Part shown: positions 16,256 to 22,832 of the stretch, piece by piece
Position numbering within the stretch: the first letter of the stretch is position 1
Layout: each line of letters begins with the position of its first letter
Source of the DNA: Dongia sedimenti
GTDB lineage: Bacteria; Pseudomonadota; Alphaproteobacteria; Dongiales; Dongiaceae
DNA length: 35,539 nt
Reading direction: 5' to 3'
Assembly: GCA_030715195.1 (NCBI GenBank)
Contig: JAUYVI010000016.1
Location: forward strand, 1 to 35,539
Translations under genes and position numbers: made by a program
Notes under the pieces: model-generated
Databases searched by the model: none
What the model was told of the DNA's origin: nothing
What the model saw: only the letters and a program-made list of their open reading frames with translations

Positions 16256-17154
16256 TGCCCGCGTGGTTCGACGCAGCACTCTCCTTTGCGTGCCGCCTGG
16301 GATGGCCTGCGATCCTGGTCGTGGCCATCGATCTTGTGCTGGCGCTGTTCGCGCAGCATCTGACGCCTTACAGCCCGACCGCCCAGGACCTGATGTCGGC
16401 GAACCAGACCTTCTCCGCCGCGCACCTGCTCGGCACCGATCACCTCGGCCGGGACACCCTCAGCCGCCTGATAGCGGGATCGCAGACGACGCTGGTCGCG
16501 GTCGCCGTGGTGGTCGTCCTGGCGATGCTGATCGGCGTCGTGATCGGCACGATCTCCGGCTATGTCGGCGGCTGGCTCGACGAGATCGTGATGCGCAGCG
16601 TGGATTTCATGCTGAGCGTACCTTCGCTGATCGTCGCGCTGGCGATGATCGGGATCTTCGGCCTCGGCTACTGGAACATGGTCGCGGCGCTGACCATCGC
16701 CTGGATCCCGAGCTATGCGCGCATCACGCGGGGCGTGGTCGTAGCCACGGTGCATCAGCCGCATATCGAAAGCCTCTGGGTGCTCGGCGCCTCGCGGACG
16801 CGGTTGATCGCCTTCCATCTCCTGCCGGCCGCTTTGCGCTCCATCCTGGTCTATGCCTCGGTCGATGCCGGGGTGCTGGCGCTGGCCATCGCAACACTGA
16901 GCTTCCTCGGCCTTGGCATCCAGCCGCCGATGTCCGAATGGGGTGAAATGTTCGTCGATGCGATGCCCTATCTGGACTTCAGCCCGCGACAGATCGTGCT
17001 GCCCGGCCTCGCGCTGACGCTCACGGTCGCCGGGTTCAACTATCTCGGAGAACGCCTCGCTTCGCTCGACGCGCCCCGTGCCATCTCCGGCCGGACCTTG
17101 CGGAAGCGGCTTGCAACCGCGCAAAGGCTGCTCGTTTCGCGGACGATGCAGTGA
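16255..17154 (+). CDS. Peptide-type ABC transporter permease DppC-like
   Basis: A 299-residue permease. The early HLLGTDHLGRDTLSRLIAGS motif (about residues 57-76) is diagnostic of DppC/OppC/GsiD. The EAA loop is in ESLWVLGASRTRLIAFHLLP. Membrane segments and length are usual for the family. It pairs with the DppB-like permease. The stop overlaps the GTG start of the first ATPase gene (GTGA), so the operon is translationally coupled. Confidence 0.93.
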   Translation: MPAWFDAALSFACRLGWPAILVVAIDLVLALFAQHLTPYSPTAQDLMSANQTFSAAHLLGTDHLGRDTLSRLIAGSQTTLVAVAVVVVLAMLIGVVIGTISGYVGGWLDEIVMRSVDFMLSVPSLIVALAMIGIFGLGYWNMVAALTIAWIPSYARITRGVVVATVHQPHIESLWVLGASRTRLIAFHLLPAALRSILVYASVDAGVLALAIATLSFLGLGIQPPMSEWGEMFVDAMPYLDFSPRQIVLPGLALTLTVAGFNYLGERLASLDAPRAISGRTLRKRLATAQRLLVSRTMQ

Positions 17155-18194
17155 CCGTGCAGCGCCATCCCGCGACATCCACCGTGCCCGGCGCCAGGGA
17201 TCCCCTCCTCAGCGTCAAAGGCCTTTCGGTCCTGCTGTTCACGGAGACCGCGACGGTTCGCGCGGTGACCGATGTCGCCTACACGGTGCATCGCGGCGAG
17301 ACACTGGCCATCGTCGGTGAGAGCGGCAGCGGCAAGACGGTTATGAATCTGGCACCGCTCGGGCTGATGCCCGGCGGTGTGCGGGCGGTGGTGAGCGGCT
17401 CGGTGAGGCTCTCGGGCGAGGATCTGACGCAGGCAAGCGAAGACCGGCTGATGCAGGTTCGCGGCCGGAAGGTCGGCGTGGTGTTCCAGGATCCACTCAG
17501 CGCCCTCAATCCCAATCGCCGCGTCGGGCCGCAGATCGAGGAGGTATTCCGCCTCCGTCTGGGCCTCGATGCCGCAGCTTCCCATGCGCGGGCCATCGAG
17601 TTCCTCCGCATGGTCGGCATTCCGGAGCCGGAGCGTCGGCTGCGCATGTTCCCGCACGAGATGTCCGGCGGCATGCGGCAGCGGGTAATGATCGCGATCG
17701 CGATCGCCGCCGAACCGGAGCTTCTAATCGCCGACGAACCGACCACCGCTCTCGACGTGACGATCCAGAGCCAGCTGCTTGAGCTGCTCATGCGGCTGCA
17801 GAAGCAGCTCGGCATGGCCATGGTCCTTGTCACGCACGACGTCGGCGTGGTGGCGCGGGTCGCGGACCGGGTCGCGGTGATGTATGCCGGGGAGATCGTC
17901 GAGCTCGGCACGGCGGAAGAAATCCTGAAACGGCCGCGGCATCCCTATACGCGCGCCTTGCTGGCGGCGGTGCCGGAACCCGATGCACCCGTCGGCAGCC
18001 GCTTCACCGGCCTCTCGGGCTCGCCGCCCGATCTCAGCAATCCCGCGGTCGGCTGCGCCTTCGCCCCGCGCTGCCCGCTGGTGCAGGGCGAATGCACCCG
18101 GGCGACACCAATGCTGACCCAGGCCGAGGGCAGCGGCCACCTTGCCGCCTGCTGGGTGTCCACGCCCCAGGTCGCCGAAAGGCCGACGCGATGA
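17151..18194 (+). CDS. Peptide-type ABC transporter ATP-binding protein DppD-like
   Basis: A 347-residue ATPase starting at GTG 17151, overlapping the preceding stop. Walker A is GESGSGKT (about residues 56-63), the Q-loop VFQDPLSALNP, the signature MSGGMRQRV, Walker B LLIADEPTTALDV, and the switch His is in LVTHDVGVVA. The C-terminal oligopeptide-transporter extension with a cysteine-containing motif (GCAFAPRCPLVQGEC) is present; in some relatives this binds an iron-sulfur cluster. It energises the importer together with the DppF-like ATPase, and overlaps it by 4 bp (ATGA). Confidence 0.94.
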   Translation: MTVQRHPATSTVPGARDPLLSVKGLSVLLFTETATVRAVTDVAYTVHRGETLAIVGESGSGKTVMNLAPLGLMPGGVRAVVSGSVRLSGEDLTQASEDRLMQVRGRKVGVVFQDPLSALNPNRRVGPQIEEVFRLRLGLDAAASHARAIEFLRMVGIPEPERRLRMFPHEMSGGMRQRVMIAIAIAAEPELLIADEPTTALDVTIQSQLLELLMRLQKQLGMAMVLVTHDVGVVARVADRVAVMYAGEIVELGTAEEILKRPRHPYTRALLAAVPEPDAPVGSRFTGLSGSPPDLSNPAVGCAFAPRCPLVQGECTRATPMLTQAEGSGHLAACWVSTPQVAERPTR

Positions 18195-19159
18195 CCCTGC
18201 TCAAAGTTTCGGACCTGGTGGTCGAGTTCCAGGACGCTGCCACCGGTCGCATCAATCGCGCCTGCAACCAGGTTTCGCTCGACATCGAGGCCGGCGAGAT
18301 CGTCGGGCTCGTCGGCGAGTCCGGCTGCGGCAAGTCCACTCTCGGCCGCGCCATCGTCGGCCTCGAGCATCCGAAGTCGGGGTCGATCGTCTTCGACGGC
18401 GTGGATATTCTGAGCCTGCCCGCCGCGGCACGGCGCCAGGCGCGGCGAAGGGTCCAGTACATCTTCCAGGATTCCCTGGCGGCGCTCGAGCCCCGGCAGA
18501 CCATCGGCTCCGCGCTGCATGAGGCGCTCATCATCCGTGGTGAGCGCAACCCGCGCGCCCGCGCGGCACGGATCGGGGAGATCCTTGCGGCAACCAATCT
18601 AAACTCCGGGATCCTGACACGGCGTCCGCGCGAGCTCTCGGGCGGGCAGCGCCAGCGCGTATGCATCGCGCGCGCTCTCCTGGCCGAACCCAAGCTGCTC
18701 ATCTGCGATGAGCCGGTGAGCTCGCTCGACACGTCGCTGAGGGCGCAGGTGATGAACGTGTTTCTCAACCTGCGCGACGAACTGGGCGTCGCGATCGTCT
18801 TGATCGCGCACGACCTCGCGCTGGTACGGCAGGCCAGCGCCCGGGTCAACGTCATGTATCTGGGGCGCATCGTCGAAAGCGGTCCGAGCGGCGCGCTCTA
18901 TGCGCAACCGCTCCATCCCTACAGCCGGGCGCTGACCGCGGCGATCCTCGGCATCGACCCCGAGGTGGAGCGGCATCGCGAGCAAACGGTGCTGAAAGGC
19001 GATCTGCCCAGCCCCTTCGCGCCGCCCAGCGGGTGCAGCTTCCGCACCCGCTGTCCGGATGCATCCGACCGCTGCGCGGCGGCGGAACCGGCTGCCCTTG
19101 TCCGTGAAGGCCGCTCGGTCCGATGCAAACTCTACGACGAGACCGCGGCTGTGAACTGA
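18191..19159 (+). CDS. Peptide-type ABC transporter ATP-binding protein DppF-like
   Basis: A 322-residue ATPase. Walker A is GESGCGKST, the signature LSGGQRQRV, and Walker B LLICDEPVSSLDTS, with the switch His in LIAHDLALV. The C-terminus has the family's FRTRCPDASDRC motif. It is the last gene of the A-B-C-D-F importer. Its 3' end overlaps the 3' end of the convergent RidA gene by 28 bp (19132-19159), so a double-stranded terminator or antisense effect is possible where the two transcripts meet. Confidence 0.94.
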   Translation: MTLLKVSDLVVEFQDAATGRINRACNQVSLDIEAGEIVGLVGESGCGKSTLGRAIVGLEHPKSGSIVFDGVDILSLPAAARRQARRRVQYIFQDSLAALEPRQTIGSALHEALIIRGERNPRARAARIGEILAATNLNSGILTRRPRELSGGQRQRVCIARALLAEPKLLICDEPVSSLDTSLRAQVMNVFLNLRDELGVAIVLIAHDLALVRQASARVNVMYLGRIVESGPSGALYAQPLHPYSRALTAAILGIDPEVERHREQTVLKGDLPSPFAPPSGCSFRTRCPDASDRCAAAEPAALVREGRSVRCKLYDETAAVN

Positions 19160-19491
19160 ATCTCGACCTGGATGTCGGGCAGGCCCAGGACCGCCTGCAC
19201 GGTCGCCCGTGCCGGAGGTTCGTTGCGGTCGATCCATTCGATCCAGGCGGCGTTCATGCGGTCAAAATCCGCGATGTCGCGCAGCCAGATCGTCGCGCTC
19301 AGCACCGCGGCGCGGTTGGATCCGACCGACTCCAGGAACCCGTCCGCCTTCGCGAGGATCTGCCGCGTTTGCCCGACGACATCCTGCTTCCGGTCGTCTG
19401 CTGTCAGGCCGGAGAAGTACGCCACCTTTTCATGCACGACGACACGGCTCAAACGCTCTGTCTTCCCGATACGCTCGATCTTCACATCCAT
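19132..19491 (-). CDS. RidA family enamine/imine deaminase
   Basis: A 119-residue protein of the RidA/YjgF/UK114 family. Signatures are YFSGLTADD (position of the usual SGQ/SG motif), ILAKADGFLESVGSNRAAVL and ARATVQAVLGLPDIQVEIQF. The arginine in PPARATVQ corresponds to the carboxylate-binding Arg105 of E. coli RidA. It hydrolyses reactive enamine/imine intermediates to keto acid and ammonia. This is exactly what an amino-acid oxidase produces, so it fits the island. The ATG at 19491 is preferred over an upstream in-frame start at 19647, which would add 52 residues unlike the family. It is transcribed opposite to the transporter genes and divergent from the cyclodeaminase-like gene. Confidence 0.9.
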   Translation of the reverse strand: MDVKIERIGKTERLSRVVVHEKVAYFSGLTADDRKQDVVGQTRQILAKADGFLESVGSNRAAVLSATIWLRDIADFDRMNAAWIEWIDRNEPPARATVQAVLGLPDIQVEIQFTAAVSS

Positions 19492-19582
19492 CTCCGCCTG
19501 GTTAGAAATGCTGGCCAGCTTCCTTTTGCGGAAGCCGGCCCCCGCGGTCAAATAACCGGACCGCACCGGTTCATCGCCGAGA

Positions 19583-19591
19583 GTTATGAAG
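19583..19591 (+). promoter_or_regulatory. GTTATGAAG site 3 (putative LysR operator)
   Basis: The nonamer lies 92 bp upstream of the RidA start, in the divergent RidA / cyclodeaminase-like region (19492-19741). It is 81 bp from site 4, in the same orientation. Confidence 0.45.
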
Positions 19592-19663
19592 GACGCGCGC
19601 GCCGCGCCCCGACAAGCTGCGCGCGGCTTTCTATGAAATTGCCACAAGAGCAGCGTGCAACGG

Positions 19664-19672
19664 GTTATGAAG
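19664..19672 (+). promoter_or_regulatory. GTTATGAAG site 4 (putative LysR operator)
   Basis: The nonamer lies 69 bp upstream of the cyclodeaminase-like start codon. Between sites 3 and 4 a short GC-rich hairpin (GCCGCGC 19601-19607 with GCGCGGC 19621-19627) precedes TTT, a possible weak terminator or attenuator; I give that little weight. Confidence 0.45.
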
Positions 19673-19741
19673 TTTCGAGGGCAGTGCGGCCAGCGCCCGG
19701 TGCTATTCCTTGTTGCGCCGAAAATCTCTCAAGGATCGCCG

Positions 19742-20761
19742 ATGTCCGCGTCTTTCCCTCGGATCGCACGTCCGGCGAGCGGCCTGCTCGTGATCGACGG
19801 CGCCACCGTGGAAGACCTGGTGAGTCCGTCCGAGGCGCTGCCACTGGTCGAGGACGCGCTCAGAAAGACCTCCAGCGGCGTCGCGCAGCAGGATGTCCGG
19901 CGCACGCTCGGCCTCCCGGGAGAGGCGGGGACGTGCCTGTCACTGATGTATGCGTCGCTGGCGGACCGGCCGCATTTCGGTGCCAAGGTCCAATCGGTTT
20001 TCCCGAAGAACTTCGAACAGCAAATGCCGTCCCATCAGGGCGGTGTCATTCTCTTTGAAGCGGAGACGGGACGGCCCGTCGCCTTGATCAACGCGACCGC
20101 GATCACCGGGCTGCGGACGCCGGCCGCGACCGCGGTTGCCACCCGCACCTTGTCGCGGCCGGAATCTTGCGAACTGGCGATTCTGGGCTACGGCGAGCAA
20201 GCTGAGCGGCACATCGCCAGCATCGCCCTGGTGCGGCCGATCTCCCGCATCCGCGTCTGGGGGCGGGACTTCCACAAGGCCGCGACCTTTGCGAATGCGC
20301 AGAGGGAGAAGGGCCATCAGATCGACCCGATGCCGACGGCACAGGCCGCGGTCGAGGGCGCCGACATCGTCTGCACCGTCACTTCCGCGCAATTGCCGGT
20401 GCTGCAGGGGGCGTGGTTGGCGCCCGGCGCCCATGTCAACGCCGTCGGGGCGAGCGTGCCGGCGCTGCGCGAGATCGACCTCGATTGCGTCACGCGCGCC
20501 CGCATCTGGGTCGACTACATGCCGATGGCGCTGACGGCGGCGGCGGACATCTTCGAGCCGCTCTCCGCCGGGCTGATCGATCGCGCGCGGATCGTCGGTG
20601 AAATCGGCGCCGTGCTCAACGGCCAGGCACCGGGCCGTGGCGACGACCAGGAGATCAGCCTGTACCGCTCGCTCGGCGTTCCGGCGCAGGACATCGAGTT
20701 CGCCAACTTCGTCTATCGCCGGGCGCGGGAACTCGGCCGCGGCGTCGAAATTTCACTGTGA
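19742..20761 (+). CDS. Ornithine cyclodeaminase / mu-crystallin family protein
   Basis: A 339-residue protein from the ATG at 19742, with AAGGATC seven bases upstream. Family landmarks are FGAKVQSVFPKN (substrate-binding region), ALINATAITGLRTPAATAVA, the dinucleotide motif LAILGYGEQAERHIASIA (GxGxxA-like) and the later DIVCTVTSAQLPVLQG and HVNAVGA. Members include ornithine cyclodeaminase, delta1-pyrroline-2-carboxylate or other ketimine reductases, and alanine dehydrogenases. Next to a RidA and an imine-forming oxidase, a ketimine reductase or cyclodeaminase acting on the oxidase product is the best guess. Opine operons also often carry an ornithine cyclodeaminase. Its stop lies 9 bp before the ATG of the PLP enzyme. 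Confidence 0.9.
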   Translation: MSASFPRIARPASGLLVIDGATVEDLVSPSEALPLVEDALRKTSSGVAQQDVRRTLGLPGEAGTCLSLMYASLADRPHFGAKVQSVFPKNFEQQMPSHQGGVILFEAETGRPVALINATAITGLRTPAATAVATRTLSRPESCELAILGYGEQAERHIASIALVRPISRIRVWGRDFHKAATFANAQREKGHQIDPMPTAQAAVEGADIVCTVTSAQLPVLQGAWLAPGAHVNAVGASVPALREIDLDCVTRARIWVDYMPMALTAAADIFEPLSAGLIDRARIVGEIGAVLNGQAPGRGDDQEISLYRSLGVPAQDIEFANFVYRRARELGRGVEISL

Positions 20762-20769
20762 GGGTTCGC

Positions 20770-21918
20770 ATGCTTCCCAGCCAGCGACATCTGTTCTCGA
20801 TCCCCGAAGACGTGACCTACCTGGATGCCGCCTACATGTCGCCGATACCCCGGAGCGCCGCGGAGGCGGGGGCGAAGGGCGTGCAGGTGAAGGCGGCGCC
20901 TTGGGCCATGACCATCGGCTCCTATTACGACGAGTGCGAGCGCGCCCGGACGCTGGCGGCCTCGTTCATCGGCGCGACGCCCGACGACATCGCCATCATC
21001 CCGGCGACCAGCTACGGCATTGCCGTCGCCGCCGCCAATGTCGCGGTCAAGCCTGGCTCAGTCATCCTGATGATGGAGAACGAGCATCCGTCGCATCGAT
21101 ACGCCTGGTACGAAATCGCGCGGCAGAAGGGCGCCGCGGTGGTGACCGTTTCGCGGCAGCCCGATGAACCCTGGGCGGCGGCGCTCGCGGCGGCGATCCG
21201 CAACGCAAAGGCGCCGGTCTCCGTGGTTGCCGGAACCCTCGTTCACTGGTTCGAAGGGATGACCGTGGACATCGCTGTGGTCGCGGAGGCGGCCCGCGCC
21301 GTCGGCGCGAGCCTGGTCCTGGACGGCACGCAATGGGTCGGCGCGGTTCCCTTCGATGTGTCGCGTGTCCGCCCGGATTTCCTGTCCTTTGCCACCTACA
21401 AATTCCTGCTCGGTCCGTACCGCCTGGCATTCCTCTACGCCGACAAGGCCTGGCAGGAGAAAGGCCGGCCGATCGAGTTCCATTCGTGGAACCGCATCGG
21501 CGGCGATCGCTCCGACTTCTATCTGGAAACGATGCCGGATTATCTGCCCGGCGCCCGCCGCTTCGACATGGGAGAGCGCTCCGATTTCGCAGTCCTGCCC
21601 ATTGCGATCAATGCGATGGAGCTGCTTCAGGGCTGGGGCGCGCCGGCGGTATCCGAGCGGCTCTCGCATCTGAACCGCCTGATCTGGCGCGAGGCGGAAC
21701 GGCATGGTTTCGGTGGTCCGAGGGCGGATCTGCGGGCGCCGCATATTTCCGTTGTGGAGCTTGGCGAACGGTTTCGCGGCGAGCTCGCACGCCAGCTCAA
21801 GGAGGCGAAGGTCTTCGTGACAATCCGCGGAACGAAGATGCGGATCACACCGCACATCTACAACGAAGACGAAGATGTCGCGAAGCTGTTCGCGCTTACC
21901 AATAGCGTGACATCATGA
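20770..21918 (+). CDS. Class V aminotransferase-fold PLP enzyme
   Basis: A 382-residue fold-type I PLP enzyme related to kynureninase, isopenicillin-N epimerase and cysteine desulfurase. VTYLDAAYMSPIP starts the fold, DGTQWVGAVPFDV carries the cofactor Asp185 and Gln188, and Lys211 in FATYKFLLGPY forms the Schiff base. ATG 20770 has GAGGG five bases upstream; a GTG at 20758 overlapping the previous stop is the alternative. It closes the island and probably transaminates, racemises, or lyses a C-C/C-S bond of the amino-acid product. The reaction cannot be chosen from sequence alone. Confidence 0.88.
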   Translation: MLPSQRHLFSIPEDVTYLDAAYMSPIPRSAAEAGAKGVQVKAAPWAMTIGSYYDECERARTLAASFIGATPDDIAIIPATSYGIAVAAANVAVKPGSVILMMENEHPSHRYAWYEIARQKGAAVVTVSRQPDEPWAAALAAAIRNAKAPVSVVAGTLVHWFEGMTVDIAVVAEAARAVGASLVLDGTQWVGAVPFDVSRVRPDFLSFATYKFLLGPYRLAFLYADKAWQEKGRPIEFHSWNRIGGDRSDFYLETMPDYLPGARRFDMGERSDFAVLPIAINAMELLQGWGAPAVSERLSHLNRLIWREAERHGFGGPRADLRAPHISVVELGERFRGELARQLKEAKVFVTIRGTKMRITPHIYNEDEDVAKLFALTNSVTS

Positions 21919-21944
21919 GTTGGCTTCACGGTAGCGACCGCGGA

Positions 21945-21968
21945 GGCAGCTCCTGGCGCAAACCGGAC
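21945..21968 (+). repeat. Dispersed short repeat, copy C (right border of catabolic island)
   Basis: A 24-bp sequence with core CTCCTGGCGCAAACCGGAC, 22/24 identical to copy A and in the same orientation as copy B. It begins 26 bp after the stop of the PLP enzyme. Confidence 0.65.
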
Positions 21969-21990
21969 TAGCAGGTTGTGCGTGAACCAC

Positions 21991-22398
21991 TCAGGCGATA
22001 TGGCGCCCATTAAGGCGAATTTGGCCGGTACCCTTGGTCGATTGCACGACGATAGATATGTCGTGTCCCAGGGCTGTGAGTACGGTCATTAGGATTGAAA
22101 GAGAATAGGTCACTACATTGCCTCGGAGAATTCGAGAGATATCTATCGCCCCAATTTCAAGGGTATCGTCGTGGCTCTGAAGTACGTGAAGCACAGCTTC
22201 AGGTGTCAAGTTCTTAGATTCAGTGAAGGTCCTGAGCAGAGACACCAGTTCAAACTTGATCCTCATCTCCTTCGGATCGGAGTACCCCCGTTCATCGAGG
22301 AAGCTTAGCTTCCCTCGAACGGGTTGACCGTTTTCAAGCGGATCGTCTTTCCAGCTATCACCAATCATTCTCGGCAACCGGTCTTGGTTAGGTATCAT
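21991..22398 (-). CDS. XRE-type HTH regulator (HTH_37-like, antitoxin-like)
   Basis: A 135-residue protein from ATG 22398. Residues ~46-118 fit small Xre proteins of the HigA2/HTH_37 kind: MRIKFELVSLLRTFTESKNL, then LEIGAIDISRILRGNVVTYS and ILMTVLTALGHDISIVVQ. In these the SxILRG-like helix recognises DNA and the family ends in LGxDVxIVV. The open frame extends upstream to 22875, but that part includes a dispersed repeat and has no recognisable domain, so I end the gene at 22398. No clear Shine-Dalgarno is seen; ATG 22368 is an alternative. Such proteins are often antitoxins paired with RelE-like toxins; no partner toxin is seen here. Confidence 0.65.
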   Translation of the reverse strand: MIPNQDRLPRMIGDSWKDDPLENGQPVRGKLSFLDERGYSDPKEMRIKFELVSLLRTFTESKNLTPEAVLHVLQSHDDTLEIGAIDISRILRGNVVTYSLSILMTVLTALGHDISIVVQSTKGTGQIRLNGRHIA

Positions 22399-22832
22399 CA
22401 AGTTTAGCGATCTGTATCGAGTACGACCAGGGGCTGCTATCGGCGCAAAGCAGACATAACGTGGTGGCAACAGTTCTAGCTGCTTCAGCATTTTGATGCG
22501 TCGATGAACTTGGCGGCCCGTCGAGCGCCACCCGGAGACTCTCAACCAGTAGAATTCCCCGATTTCGCTGCTGGCGGCTGTCGCGCCGTGGCTCAATCGC
22601 GCCCGTCTCTCGAGAGGGGATCCATGGAGGATATCCCAAGAACGACGCTGATCATTCTGGTCGTCGCGGGACCCGCGCCGCGCCAAGCATCGCGTCTTGG
22701 GTTCGGCCCTCCGTGCAAGCCGATTTGCGCAGTTCTCGTGAATCCATTTTATCAACACTCGGTCTTTGTAAGATCCGGTATTTTCACCTATGATTGCATT
22801 GAGATTCGAGATCTCCAGCGAAGGGCACCGGA
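22399..22832. other. Region upstream of the XRE-type gene without a recognisable gene
   Basis: About 430 bp between the XRE-type gene and the PI-PLC-like gene. It holds dispersed repeat copy D (22433-22457) and presumably both promoters. The minus-strand frame continues openly through it, but with no domain, no signal sequence and arginine-rich composition. It may be a decayed 5' part of the XRE gene or chance. Confidence 0.5.
22433..22457 (+). repeat. Dispersed short repeat, copy D
   Basis: Core TATCGGCGCAAAGCAGACAT; differs from copy B (6075-6099) at two positions over 25 bp. It lies 35 bp upstream of the preferred XRE start. Confidence 0.65.

Noticed and set aside
17340-17347. GTTATGAA inside the DppD-like gene, resembling the putative LysR site
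   Set aside because: It lies in coding sequence just after Walker A and lacks the ninth base (G); most likely chance.
19601-19630. Possible attenuator/terminator hairpin upstream of the cyclodeaminase-like gene
   Set aside because: Only a 7-bp GC stem with a 13-base loop and three Ts; too weak in such GC-rich DNA to list as a feature.
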